Numbered from the stretch's first letter, positions 15,691 to 25,033 are shown. The stretch is 33,201 nucleotides of DNA from an uncultured Candidatus Melainabacteria bacterium (GCA_950096985.1 CATNBA010000017.1:1-33201); one strand, 5' to 3'. Numbers and translations are program-made. The notes: generated from the letters alone by a model not told the origin.

Positions 15691-17091
15691 ATGACTACAA
15701 AAGAATTAAAATGGGCTATGTTTACAATCACTGCGATTGGAAATTTTATCGCAATGCTGGATTCTACGACTGTAAATCTTGCACTGTACCCTATGTCTGT
15801 AGACCTACATGTTACAATGGGACAAATCCAATGGGTGATAATAGCTTACATGCTTGTTTTAACTGTATTTTTACCATTCTTCGGAAAACTTGGCGATATT
15901 TTTCCTAAAAACAAACTGTATACATTAGGTTTTGGATTGTTTGCAATCGGAGCTTTTCTAAATACAACAGCAAAATCTTTCGAATTGTTAATTGCGTACA
16001 GATGTCTTGAGGCACTCGGAGCTTCAGTGATGCTTTCAAATTCCCAGGCTATAATTGCGGGAATTTTCAAAAAAGAACGCCGCGGCAAAGCTTTAGGATT
16101 AAACGGTTGCATTATAGCAATAGGCGGAATGAGCGGTCCTGCTCTGGGTGGAGTATTAATAAATTATTTTGGTTGGCATTCAATATTTTATCCAAGTGTA
16201 ATTGTAGGTCTTGCCGGTATTTATTTTTCTTATAAATTGCTTCCACGAACTATAAAAATTAATATAAAAAATTTTAAATTTGATTATAAAGGTTTTATAT
16301 ATTTTACAATAAGTTTATTTGCTTTGCTGCTCGCAATTTCAGAAGGTCACAGCTGGGGATGGAATTCTCTGAGAATTATCACACTTGGCGCAATAACTTT
16401 GATTTTTGGCAGCTTATTTTATTTTCGCGATCATAAAATTAATTATCCTTTAATAAATTTTGCACTGTTTAAAATACAGCCCTTTACATTCGGAAATTTG
16501 GCGGTAATGACATCTTATATGGCAATGTTTACAAACAGCATACTTCTGCCATTCTTTTTGCAGGAAATATTAAAATACAACCCGCTCGTAACAGGACTTT
16601 TGATTTTGCCTTATTCCGTAACACTTTCTGTGATTGCCCCTATTAGCGGGAGATTATCAAATAAATACGGCAGATATTTAACTCTTGCAGGACCTGTTGT
16701 TTATTGCATTGCTCTTTTAATGTTTACATTATTGGGCAAAAATGCACCAATGTGGCAAATTATAACAGCATCAGGAATTATGGGTATAGGAAATGGTCTT
16801 TTTCAATCTCCATCTAATAACGCAATTATGACTTGCGTAAAAAAAGAAGAACTCGGAATTGCTTCAGGAATTCTTGCACTTTCGCGCCATATGGGGAATA
16901 TACTTGGTGTAGCAGTTACGATTACACTGTTTGAAACATTTAGAAATTTATTTATAGAACACGGTAAAACATACGAAACGGCCTTTTTAACCTCGTACCG
17001 TACAACAATGTGCTTTGGAATACTTTTTGGGCTTGCCTGCCTTACATTTGCGTATATTGCTTACAAACCTCAACAATCTATTGAAAAATAA
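15691..17091 (+). CDS. MFS transporter, DHA2 (EmrB/QacA-like) drug efflux family
   Basis: This is an inner-membrane proton antiporter of the 14-helix DHA2 type. The first helix carries the family motif AMLDSTTVNLALYPM. The motif-A-like loop after helix 2 is GKLGDIFPKNKLY, and motif C in helix 5 is GGMSGPALGGVLINYFGW. Hydrophobic stretches continue throughout the 466 residues. I choose the ATG at 15691, one base after the glmU stop, over a TTG at 15667 inside glmU. No membrane-fusion partner (EmrA) is adjacent. Coupling with glmU suggests shared transcription rather than a shared pathway. The substrate is unknown. Confidence 0.88.
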   Translation: MTTKELKWAMFTITAIGNFIAMLDSTTVNLALYPMSVDLHVTMGQIQWVIIAYMLVLTVFLPFFGKLGDIFPKNKLYTLGFGLFAIGAFLNTTAKSFELLIAYRCLEALGASVMLSNSQAIIAGIFKKERRGKALGLNGCIIAIGGMSGPALGGVLINYFGWHSIFYPSVIVGLAGIYFSYKLLPRTIKINIKNFKFDYKGFIYFTISLFALLLAISEGHSWGWNSLRIITLGAITLIFGSLFYFRDHKINYPLINFALFKIQPFTFGNLAVMTSYMAMFTNSILLPFFLQEILKYNPLVTGLLILPYSVTLSVIAPISGRLSNKYGRYLTLAGPVVYCIALLMFTLLGKNAPMWQIITASGIMGIGNGLFQSPSNNAIMTCVKKEELGIASGILALSRHMGNILGVAVTITLFETFRNLFIEHGKTYETAFLTSYRTTMCFGILFGLACLTFAYIAYKPQQSIEK

Positions 17092-17142
17092 TCTTTCCCG
17101 TTGTAAAATTTAAGTGTACAATTTACACCATAAAGAGGAATT

Positions 17143-18936
17143 ATGACAAACGAAAATATTAGAAATATAGCAATTATTGCTCACGTTGACCACGGTAAAA
17201 CAACTCTGGTTGACTGTCTTTTAAAACAAGCCGGTGCATTCAGAAACAATCAGCAGGTACAAGAACGAGTTCTTGACAGCAACGATTTGGAAAGAGAACG
17301 CGGTATTACAATTTTATCAAAAAATATTTCAATCAATTACAAAAACACAAAAATCAATGTTGTAGACACCCCTGGTCACGCAGACTTCGGCGGTGAAGTT
17401 GAACGTGTTTTGGGTATGGTAGACGGCGCACTTCTAATCGTTGATGCTGCAGAAGGTCCTATGCCGCAGACAAGATTTGTTCTGTCAAAAGCGTTGGAAT
17501 TAGGTTTAAAAATTATTGTTGTTATCAACAAAATCGACAAACCAGCAGGTGAACCGCTTACTGCTTTAGACAAAGTATTTGATTTGTTCACAGAATTAAC
17601 TGACAGAGAAGATTTAATTGACTTCCCTTTCATATTCTCAAGCAGTTTGAACGGTTTTGCAATCAAAGATTTGGAAGACGAAAGAAAAGATATGATTCCA
17701 CTTTTAGATTGCATTTTAGATAATATTAAACCACCGAAAGGTGATGCTGAGAAACCCTTCCAGTTCCGTGCTACAACTCTTGATTACAACGAATACGTAG
17801 GCAGAATTGTTATCGGACGTATCGAAAACGGTTCGATTAAATCGCAGGAACAGGTTTGCGTAGTTCATGCAGACGGCTCGCAAGAACGCGGAAAAATTAC
17901 AAAATTATTCGGTTTCCACGACCTTGGACGTGTTGAAATTGAAGAAGCATTTGCAGGCGATATTGTTGGTATTGCAGGATTTTCAGATGTTCAAATAGGA
18001 GAAAGCATCTGTTCATTAAGCAATCCTCAGCCTTTACCCTTGATTAAAGTTGACGAACCTACTTTACAAATGAATTTCTCAGTTAACGATAGTCCGTTTG
18101 CAGGTCAGGAAGGGAAATTTGTAACATCCAGACAAATCAGAAAAAGACTTTATGACGAACTAGAAAAAAATGTGAGTTTACGTGTTGAGGACACCGATAG
18201 TACAGATGTTTTCAGAGTATCAGGCAGAGGCGAACTCCATTTAGGAATTTTAATCGAAACAATGCGCCGTGAGGGCTATGAATTTCAGGTTTCTAAACCG
18301 GAAGTTATCTACAAATCAATTGACGGTCAGCATTGCGAACCTTATGAAAACCTGATTGTAGATGTTCCCGAAGGTTATGCAGGTTCTTGTATTGACAGAC
18401 TTTCAGGCAGAAAAGCTGAAATGAAAGAAATGAACAATTCTAAAGGCAGAACTACAATGGTTTTCCATATTCCTGCCCGCGGACTTATCGGTTTCAGAAG
18501 TGAATTTATCAGAATGACACGCGGTGAAGGTATTATGTACCATACTTACCTTGAATACAGACCATTTGCAGGAGATATTCCTCGTCAAAGAAACGGTTCT
18601 ATTATTGCTCACGAACAGGGCGAAGCAATCCCTTACGCATTGGCTCAATATGAAGACAGAGGAACTTTCTTTGTAACTCCGAAGACTAAAGTATACCGCG
18701 GAATGATTATAGGTGAGTGTAACAAGCCTCAAGATATTGTGGTTAATATTTGCAAAACAAAAAAATTAACCAACATGAGAAGTGCAACAGCTGACGTTAT
18801 GGTAACACTTCAGGCACACAAAGACATGTCACTTGAAGAATGTATGGAATACATTGCAGACGATGAACTTGTAGAAATTACACCAGAAAACGTTAGAATA
18901 AGAAAAGCAGATTTAACTAAGAAAATATATAATTAA
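17143..18936 (+). CDS. typA: Ribosome-associated GTPase TypA/BipA
   Basis: TypA/BipA is a translational GTPase that binds the 70S ribosome and aids 50S assembly and stress adaptation. The G domain shows G1 AHVDHGKTT, the switch I region RERGITI, G3 DTPGHADFGGEVER and G4 NKIDKP. The EF-G-like domains follow, and the TypA-specific C-terminal region includes GRGELHLGILIETMRREG, ARGLIGFRSEF and FVTPKTKVYRGMIIGE. The 597 residues are as in other bacteria. Ribosome site AGAGGA precedes the ATG. A bidirectional terminator follows directly. Confidence 0.97.
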   Translation: MTNENIRNIAIIAHVDHGKTTLVDCLLKQAGAFRNNQQVQERVLDSNDLERERGITILSKNISINYKNTKINVVDTPGHADFGGEVERVLGMVDGALLIVDAAEGPMPQTRFVLSKALELGLKIIVVINKIDKPAGEPLTALDKVFDLFTELTDREDLIDFPFIFSSSLNGFAIKDLEDERKDMIPLLDCILDNIKPPKGDAEKPFQFRATTLDYNEYVGRIVIGRIENGSIKSQEQVCVVHADGSQERGKITKLFGFHDLGRVEIEEAFAGDIVGIAGFSDVQIGESICSLSNPQPLPLIKVDEPTLQMNFSVNDSPFAGQEGKFVTSRQIRKRLYDELEKNVSLRVEDTDSTDVFRVSGRGELHLGILIETMRREGYEFQVSKPEVIYKSIDGQHCEPYENLIVDVPEGYAGSCIDRLSGRKAEMKEMNNSKGRTTMVFHIPARGLIGFRSEFIRMTRGEGIMYHTYLEYRPFAGDIPRQRNGSIIAHEQGEAIPYALAQYEDRGTFFVTPKTKVYRGMIIGECNKPQDIVVNICKTKKLTNMRSATADVMVTLQAHKDMSLEECMEYIADDELVEITPENVRIRKADLTKKIYN

Positions 18937-18937
18937 C

Positions 18938-18964
18938 AAAAAAGCCTCTTAATGAGGCTTTTTT
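18938..18964. terminator. Bidirectional terminator between typA and the prepilin gene
   Basis: Stem AAAAAAGCCTC / GAGGCTTTTTT with loop TTAAT lies between the two convergent genes. It has a T-run for plus-strand and an A-run for minus-strand transcripts, and its right arm touches the prepilin stop codon. Confidence 0.9.
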
Positions 18965-19742
18965 AATAATTCATTTTACCTTCTGTAATAACACGATATG
19001 CACAGCTTACACCGCTCTTATCTTTATCGCATGTATTAGCCTGACTAAAATCTCCGCCGCCAGAACCGCTTATAACACCATTCACATATGGTAAAATCTT
19101 ACCTGACTTGTCATTATGATTCATATAAAGGAAAAACACATCACGTCCAACTCTATTTGGACCTTTAGCACCATTTACATCTATTGTAAAATACATTTTT
19201 GGTCTTCCCCAAAGTACTTGACCTCCTTGTGTAGAAAAAAAAGTAATTCCGAGGAAAGTTCCATCTTCCAGCTGCATAGGAAACGAACGACAAAAGATAC
19301 AGTCAAAAACACCAGCAGGATTAATTTCACCATTTAATGCTTTATAAGTAACTAGTTGGTTATTATAAGCCTTGCTCCATAGTTCAGGAATTTCAGGACA
19401 GTTATATATAAAACTAGAACAGGCTCTTGCTACCTTCAAGTGTTTTTTATACAAATTTAGTATATAGTTATTATCCAAATCATCAGTAGAAGTACCTGCT
19501 GTCCAACCCCAAGCAGTAGGAGGTCCTTCTTCTTCAATTATTTTATTAGTAACTTGCTGTATAGCAGAATAGTTCTTTTTCAGTCCCTCTACATAACCTC
19601 TGTTTTGAATATTAGTAACTAAAGCTGTTAAAGTTAATGCAGCGACAATCCCAATAATTCCTAGTGTTATTAACACCTCAGCTAACGTAAATCCTAACTG
19701 CGGGTAAGCACCCCCCCCCCCGAAATTACGTAAATTCTTCAT
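18963..19742 (-). CDS. Type IV prepilin-like protein with poly-G tract in the leader
   Basis: The N-terminus is a class III signal: a leader ending in QLG, prepilin peptidase cleavage before FTLAEVLITLGIIG with Glu at +5, and a hydrophobic helix of about 20 residues. The rest (259 residues in total) is a globular pseudopilin-like domain with many cysteines (CSSFIYNC, CIFC, NTCDKDKSGVSC) and a typical closing part (IDVNGAKGPNRVGRDVF, CAYRVITEG). Residues 8-11 are four glycines coded by 11 consecutive G bases. Loss or gain of one G gives a stop soon after, before or inside the hydrophobic helix. The ATG overlaps the upstream acyltransferase stop (ATGA), with AGGAGA as ribosome site. Major pilin versus minor pseudopilin cannot be decided. 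Confidence 0.88.
   Translation of the reverse strand: MKNLRNFGGGGAYPQLGFTLAEVLITLGIIGIVAALTLTALVTNIQNRGYVEGLKKNYSAIQQVTNKIIEEEGPPTAWGWTAGTSTDDLDNNYILNLYKKHLKVARACSSFIYNCPEIPELWSKAYNNQLVTYKALNGEINPAGVFDCIFCRSFPMQLEDGTFLGITFFSTQGGQVLWGRPKMYFTIDVNGAKGPNRVGRDVFFLYMNHNDKSGKILPYVNGVISGSGGGDFSQANTCDKDKSGVSCAYRVITEGKMNY
19711..19721 (-). repeat. Homopolymeric G11 tract (probable contingency locus)
   Basis: Eleven C on the plus strand (G on the coding strand) sit within codons 8-11 of the prepilin gene. With G10 the frame meets TAG six codons after the tract; with G12 it meets TGA inside the sequence that codes the hydrophobic helix. Only lengths of 8, 11 or 14 keep the frame. Such a run is very unlikely by chance in an AT-rich genome. 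Confidence 0.85.
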
Positions 19743-20431
19743 AACTTTATCTCCTCTTTTACTTCCAATGAATTTTGATAATCTGCATATTCAGTAATTT
19801 GTCTGCACCATTCACGCATAATTTCTTCATCAGAAAGTTTATATGATATAGGATTACCAACATGAATATGTACATTACGTCTTGTAAAAGGTTTAAGTTT
19901 GGGATACCCGTCAAATCCAGCGATTGCAACAGGAACAATATCAGCTTTTGCATTTTTTGCAATAACTATAAATCCTTTTTTTAACTCACCCAAATCAGAA
20001 CCGTACGGTCTTATTCCACCCTGTGGAAAAACACCCAAAGACCAGCTGGTTGCAAGAATATCTTTCACTGTTTTAAATGTTGCAATTTCAGGTTTAGTTC
20101 TGTCCACAGCAAACGCCCCCAGACGTTTAACAAGCCATTCAAACTTATCACCCTTTTGAAATAACTCTTTTTTAGCCATATATGCAATAGGTCTGTTACA
20201 AGCCATTGTAACCATAGGGGGGTCAAAATGCGAAACATGGTTTGCGGTATAGATAAATTTACCGCTTTTAGCCTTAGTAGGCAAATTTTCGCGTCCTGTA
20301 ATTTTGTAATTATAGAAAACCCTCATAAATGGAACAACTACAACATACAAAAATCCGTAATAAAATAGTGTTCTCAATAAATTATATTCATGCGGATATC
20401 TTCTGTTATAATTTCTTTCTTTACTCTGCAT
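19739..20431 (-). CDS. PlsC-like 1-acylglycerol-3-phosphate acyltransferase (first copy)
   Basis: Lysophospholipid acyltransferases of this family add a fatty acyl chain to lysophosphatidic acid or a related lipid at the inner membrane. The 230 residues begin with a hydrophobic stretch (LLRTLFYYGFLYVVVV). The catalytic HX4D is NHVSHFD (H65, D70). Block III appears as GVFPQGGIR, where most family members have FPEG, and block IV as IVPVAIAG. ATG 20431 follows AGGAG. It overlaps the end of the second acyltransferase by 11 bases and the prepilin start by four. Paired with its paralogue, one may be PlsC and the other may act on another lipid; the sequence does not decide. Confidence 0.85.
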   Translation of the reverse strand: MQSKERNYNRRYPHEYNLLRTLFYYGFLYVVVVPFMRVFYNYKITGRENLPTKAKSGKFIYTANHVSHFDPPMVTMACNRPIAYMAKKELFQKGDKFEWLVKRLGAFAVDRTKPEIATFKTVKDILATSWSLGVFPQGGIRPYGSDLGELKKGFIVIAKNAKADIVPVAIAGFDGYPKLKPFTRRNVHIHVGNPISYKLSDEEIMREWCRQITEYADYQNSLEVKEEIKL

Positions 20432-21098
20432 CCTTAACTCCTAAATCATTTTCCACATATTCAAAGCCGGTAAGTTCCTGAATGGCTTCAATCCATTTTT
20501 GCACAACTATATCAGGATTATCATCATATGGAATAGGTTTACCGATTTTTACGACAACTCTGCCCGAGAATGGCAAATGCTTAGCTTCCTCAGTACCAGT
20601 TATGCCAACTGGTAAAACTGCACATTTAGTAATCTTAGCAAGTCCCGCAAAACCTTTTGTTACTCCGGATATAGTTCCCGGCAACCCTCTTGTTCCCTGG
20701 GGAAAAATACCAAATACCCATTTGCTTTTCTTAATTTCCAACACAGTTTTTATTGTAGATGGGCCCAAACTTTCTCTGTTAACGGCAAAAGCACCAAGCC
20801 AGTCAATCCACCATCTTATAAATGGAATTTCAAATAATTCTTTTTTAGCCATAAACGAAACCCGTCTTGGCATAATACCTGTAATCATAGGCGGGTCAAG
20901 TGTTGATAAATGATTAGGACAAACAATATATTCATTATCTTTAGGTACATTTTCAAGTCCTTCAACACGCAAACGATAAATAAGTTTAAGTCTTATCATA
21001 TAAAAAATTCTGCATATAATAAACTGAAATATTGTTCTCCAAATATTAAATTCTGAAGCTGTTCTTTTTGTATAGTTTTTATCTTTGTCCCAGAACAT
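20421..21098 (-). CDS. PlsC-like 1-acylglycerol-3-phosphate acyltransferase (second copy)
   Basis: This is a paralogue of the neighbouring downstream gene, with the same domain. The HX4D is NHLSTLD (H63, D68), then FMAKKELFEIP, GAFAVNRES, GIFPQGTRG and VLPVGITG. A hydrophobic segment lies at FQFIICRIFYMIRL. I choose the ATG at 21098 with AGGAGAG upstream, giving 226 residues; the longer reading frame to 21146 runs into the promoter. It is the first gene of a three-gene minus-strand operon (acyltransferase, acyltransferase, prepilin). Both copies share FPQG in place of FPEG. Confidence 0.85.
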   Translation of the reverse strand: MFWDKDKNYTKRTASEFNIWRTIFQFIICRIFYMIRLKLIYRLRVEGLENVPKDNEYIVCPNHLSTLDPPMITGIMPRRVSFMAKKELFEIPFIRWWIDWLGAFAVNRESLGPSTIKTVLEIKKSKWVFGIFPQGTRGLPGTISGVTKGFAGLAKITKCAVLPVGITGTEEAKHLPFSGRVVVKIGKPIPYDDNPDIVVQKWIEAIQELTGFEYVENDLGVKDAE

Positions 21099-21122
21099 TA
21101 ATTCTCTCCTATCAACAATTAT

Positions 21123-21151
21123 ATTATATATGTAAAATTTGCACAATACAA
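21123..21151 (-). promoter_or_regulatory. Promoter of the acyltransferase-prepilin operon
   Basis: On the minus strand TTGTAT (21151-21146), a 17-base spacer and TATAAT (21128-21123) precede the AGGAGAG ribosome site of the second-copy acyltransferase. A further TATAAT lies at 21123-21118. Confidence 0.55.
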
Positions 21152-21191
21152 GTTTTTCGTATATATTTATAACATAGGAGAGATAAATAAT

Positions 21192-23426
21192 ATGAAAACA
21201 TCTGCAAACAAGCTTGAAAACGAATTATTTAAAAGTGTTTATGATAAAACACCTGATTATGTAAAAGAACTGAAACTTATGGATTTTTCAAATAAAGGTG
21301 AATTCACCTTTATATTAAAAAAAGAGCATCTTGAGGCTTACGATGCCGAAAAAAATCCACAAGGCTTAAATCTGAAAGAATGGTTTGCAAATTATGCCAA
21401 AGAGGCAAAAGTTTCAACAGCAGGAATAAGAGGACCGCAAAATATTCTCTATCCTCAGGACACAAGATTTCCTATTAACCTTGTCGGAATAGTTCTTGCA
21501 ACACTTGCAAAAGCACTTGCTGCAAAAGAAAAATATTCCGGTAAAGAAATTGTAAAAGTTGCAGGCAGAGAAGTTCGTTATAATTCAGACCTGTTTTTGG
21601 ATGCAATTGCGCGTATTCAGGCGGCTAACGGCATTAAAACATTGGTACCGAAAGGCAGAAAAACAATTCCAATCTGGCTTGCCTCTTTTTTAGCATTTAA
21701 ACTTGATTTATTAGGCGGTGAATATATAACTTCAAGCCACGGTATTTCCGTTAAAAACGCGACAAAAGACTTAAACTCCCAAGGCAGCCAATATCTCCCC
21801 GAAGAATCTATGGAATTTGTCAATAAAATTCAAGAAATTTTTGACAAAACCGAGAAAAATGGCACTTATGAAATAAAAATTTCAGCAGCAGATAACCCGC
21901 TAATTGATGAAAAAGTTTTAGGTTCTGTCGATGACGGTGTTGATTTGTATGTTGAATATTTAAAGTCAGGTGTTGCGCAAAAAAACAGTCTTGATTTAAT
22001 AAAAGCCTTGAAAGACAAAATTGTAATAGAAAATGTTGGAGGTTCGGCATACCGAACACTTGGCAGAGTTCTGGAAAAGCTTGATATAGCAGATAAATTT
22101 GTATGGTTTAATATTGAAGAAGATCCGTTTTTCCATTCAATAGGCAAATATAATAAGAACGGCGCCTTCTACGATTATTCAGTAGATGCGACTGTTATTG
22201 CAAAAAGAGAAAACGGCGAAAAGTTTTTCCCCGTAATTGAAACAATGCATTACGACGAAAAATTAAAGGATATGCCAATCGGTACTGCAGTATTGATTAC
22301 CGACCCTGACCATGACAGATTGACAATTACACAGACTGAAAGTGTTTCAAGAATACCTGAACTTGAAAAAGCAGGAATTGATTATATTCAGCTTAATCAC
22401 GATACAATATTAACAGTATTTACCGCAAATCAAGCTTTTTTGATGCTTATGGATTTCTGGGCAAAACAATTGAAAACACAAGGCTTATGGAATAAGCACC
22501 CGAGATTTATGATTAAAACAACTGCATCTGCAATTTCGTGGGATGAATGGGCAAAAAAACAGGGGGTAAAAGTTGTTAATGTACCCGTAGGTTTCAAAGA
22601 AATTGCAAATATTATGAAAAAAGTTGAAGCACAGCTTGGCAGAGAAGTTGTTGTAGATGATGTTTTCGGAAATCCAATAAATCTTGATCAAGACCCGAGA
22701 TTATTGTTTGGCGGTGAAGAATCTGGCGGCATGATTATGGGCACGGAAGAACTTATCAAATCAGAGCATGGCAGATGCGCAATTGCCATGAGAGAAAAAA
22801 GTGCAACAGAAGCGATTATTGTTGCATCAGCTTTGATTTCAAATTTGGATAAAACTTCGTTATCTGAATATCTTGTTCAAATATTTAACGAAAATGAAAT
22901 TATCGGACGTTTTGATACGCGTGTAGATATTGCTTATTACAACGAATCAGAGCCTGATATTAACAAACTCAAACTTGCTAAAATAGCAGGGGAAGAAAAA
23001 CGTACTAAAAATGATTTGTTCTACCTTTCGATGGCAATGGGCGTAAAAGAGGGAAAAATGACACTTGAGAATGTCAAAGAAGTTTTGAATGATGCATTCA
23101 AGAGCCTTATTTTTGACAACCTTGTTTCAATAAAGTTTGTCGGAGACGGAACATATCTCGAATTCACAGATAAGTATATAGAAATCAGACCATCAGGAAC
23201 AGATGCAAAAACAAAAGCATATGGCGGCGGATTTGATAAAAGTATAATTGAAACTTATGCAGATATTCTTGGAAACTATTCCGGCGAGAGAACAGAACTT
23301 CATAAAAAATTTATTGACGATAAATTTTATAGTGAAACAAAAGACAAGGCTATGGAATATTATCTTGCATTCGTAGAAAAAGATGCAAACAATATACCGT
23401 TCACAATTCCAGAATATAATTTCTAA
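21192..23426 (+). CDS. Phosphohexomutase-superfamily protein (phosphoglucomutase/phosphomannomutase-like)
   Basis: This large (744 residues) member of the alpha-D-phosphohexomutase superfamily would interconvert 1- and 6-phosphate sugars. The metal-binding loop is DPDHDRLTI (D371, D373, D375), the sugar-binding loop GGEESGG (about 507-513), and the phosphate-binding loop RPSGTDAKTKAYGGG. The catalytic phosphoserine loop reads TSSHGIS (S182 the candidate phosphoserine), where the family usually has TASHNP. The early segment STAGIRGPQN matches the conserved start (sT.GiRG). The protein is 150-250 residues longer than typical members because of insertions and an extended N-terminus. Ribosome site AGGAGA precedes the ATG. 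The substrate sugar cannot be told. Confidence 0.82.
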   Translation: MKTSANKLENELFKSVYDKTPDYVKELKLMDFSNKGEFTFILKKEHLEAYDAEKNPQGLNLKEWFANYAKEAKVSTAGIRGPQNILYPQDTRFPINLVGIVLATLAKALAAKEKYSGKEIVKVAGREVRYNSDLFLDAIARIQAANGIKTLVPKGRKTIPIWLASFLAFKLDLLGGEYITSSHGISVKNATKDLNSQGSQYLPEESMEFVNKIQEIFDKTEKNGTYEIKISAADNPLIDEKVLGSVDDGVDLYVEYLKSGVAQKNSLDLIKALKDKIVIENVGGSAYRTLGRVLEKLDIADKFVWFNIEEDPFFHSIGKYNKNGAFYDYSVDATVIAKRENGEKFFPVIETMHYDEKLKDMPIGTAVLITDPDHDRLTITQTESVSRIPELEKAGIDYIQLNHDTILTVFTANQAFLMLMDFWAKQLKTQGLWNKHPRFMIKTTASAISWDEWAKKQGVKVVNVPVGFKEIANIMKKVEAQLGREVVVDDVFGNPINLDQDPRLLFGGEESGGMIMGTEELIKSEHGRCAIAMREKSATEAIIVASALISNLDKTSLSEYLVQIFNENEIIGRFDTRVDIAYYNESEPDINKLKLAKIAGEEKRTKNDLFYLSMAMGVKEGKMTLENVKEVLNDAFKSLIFDNLVSIKFVGDGTYLEFTDKYIEIRPSGTDAKTKAYGGGFDKSIIETYADILGNYSGERTELHKKFIDDKFYSETKDKAMEYYLAFVEKDANNIPFTIPEYNF

Positions 23427-25033
23427 TTTCTTTTAATACGTTTCTTACAAGAAGTTTTAGCATATTCAATAGCATCAAGTTCTGAAAAGAATACATGATG
23501 CTCACTGATTTGCTCTACAATATCATGATTTTTAAGTTGTTTATAAACATTATTATTGTTTAATACAAGCAAAATTTTAATATGTTGAGATTTTAAACGC
23601 AAAATTATATCTTCCAGAGCAAAAATTGCAGAAATATCAAGTAAGTCTTCACTGTCATAAACAAGAATTAAATAACGCGTTCCTAAAAACTCATCAAATT
23701 GCGAAATCAACTGGGTTGCAGAACCAAAGAAAAACGCTCCGCTAATGTGAACAACACGGATTTTATGTTTATAATTAATTTCAAGCATTTTTTCAGCTAA
23801 AATTAAATTTTTATCATAAACTGTTTTATCAATTAATTTTGCTTTATCAGCTGCCTTTTTTGCATATAAAAGCGATGCAAGAGTAATTCCGGCACCAACT
23901 GCAACAATTAAATTATAAAAAACTGTAAGGATAAAGACTACGGATAGAACCCATAAGTCTTCCTTCGGAGCTAATTTAATAACTTTTAATAATTTAGTAT
24001 CAATAATATCATAACCGATTTTGATTAAGATACCTGCCAGCACTGCAAGCGGTATTTGAGCAACAAATCCGGAAAATTTATAAATCAAAAGAACAAGAAC
24101 AACTGAGCAAACAATTGCTGAAAATCTTGTTGATGCTCCTGCTTTCAGCCCCGCAACAGTTCTCATAGTTGCAGCTGAGCCGGGCAAAGTTCCTGTCAGA
24201 GCACAGCACATATTTCCGACACCTTGAGATGCAAGAATTCTTTTCGGTGATAACTGAACCTTTGTAATAGATGTGCAGACAAGCCCTGTCAAAAGACTTT
24301 CAGAGGATAAAATTACCGCAAGCATAACCGAATATTGAAAATAAGTTATAAAATCATGTAGATTTGTGTGCGGAAGATTAACCGCAGGCAAAGATACAGA
24401 AATTTCAGAAATTCTTGCAACATCCAAACCCATTGATAAAAATGTGCAGATGATAAGCGCCAGAATTTGCGACGGCACATATTTACCCCATTTTTTAGGG
24501 AAGAAAAATACAATTGCAAGTGTCAAAAGCCCAATTGCAAGCGCTTCAATATTTGGAGTTCCCTTAAACAAATTTTGAATACTTTCAATCGTATTTGATG
24601 AAGCATTCATACCAAATAACGGATTTAACTGCATAATTATAATAATTACGCCGACACCGTTCATAAATCCTGAAATAACAGGGTATGGAACATATTTTAC
24701 AATCTCTGGGAGCTTTGTCAAAGACAATATAATCTGCAAAATCCCCGCCAGAAACATAATAAAAATAATCGCATTTAAATCTTTATTCAAATCATACATA
24801 ACAGATGCGATTACAATAGCGACTGGTCCAGTAGCACCTGAAATCATCGGAACTTTTGTCCCCAAAATCCCTGCAATAAAACAAAGAATAATCGCACCCC
24901 AGATACCTGCACTAGCCCCAAATCCTGTCGCAACACCAAAAGCTAAAGCCTGAGGCAGAGTAATAATTGAGGCGTTTAATCCGCCTAGAATATCACCCGC
25001 AAAAATACGCAACCTGTTTTTCATAAAATTCAT
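23423..25033 (-). CDS. SulP-family anion transporter with STAS domain
   Basis: The 536-residue protein is an inner-membrane transporter of the SLC26/SulP type (sulfate, bicarbonate or dicarboxylate). The N-terminal part has some 10-14 hydrophobic segments, with LPQALAFGVATGFGASAGIWGA and ISGATGPVAIV typical of helices 1 and 3. The C-terminal STAS domain starts near residue 430 (VVHISGAFFFGSATQL) and contains LLDISAIFALEDI. Two ATGs are possible. The first (25033) lies within the -10 box, so the second (25024, MKNRLRIF) is the better start. The stop codons of this gene and the phosphohexomutase overlap by four bases. The transported anion is unknown. Confidence 0.88.
   Translation of the reverse strand: MNFMKNRLRIFAGDILGGLNASIITLPQALAFGVATGFGASAGIWGAIILCFIAGILGTKVPMISGATGPVAIVIASVMYDLNKDLNAIIFIMFLAGILQIILSLTKLPEIVKYVPYPVISGFMNGVGVIIIIMQLNPLFGMNASSNTIESIQNLFKGTPNIEALAIGLLTLAIVFFFPKKWGKYVPSQILALIICTFLSMGLDVARISEISVSLPAVNLPHTNLHDFITYFQYSVMLAVILSSESLLTGLVCTSITKVQLSPKRILASQGVGNMCCALTGTLPGSAATMRTVAGLKAGASTRFSAIVCSVVLVLLIYKFSGFVAQIPLAVLAGILIKIGYDIIDTKLLKVIKLAPKEDLWVLSVVFILTVFYNLIVAVGAGITLASLLYAKKAADKAKLIDKTVYDKNLILAEKMLEINYKHKIRVVHISGAFFFGSATQLISQFDEFLGTRYLILVYDSEDLLDISAIFALEDIILRLKSQHIKILLVLNNNNVYKQLKNHDIVEQISEHHVFFSELDAIEYAKTSCKKRIKRN

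Noticed and set aside
20482-20913. A 143-codon open frame opposite the second acyltransferase.
   Set aside because: It is a shadow of a conserved coding region with no initiation signals.
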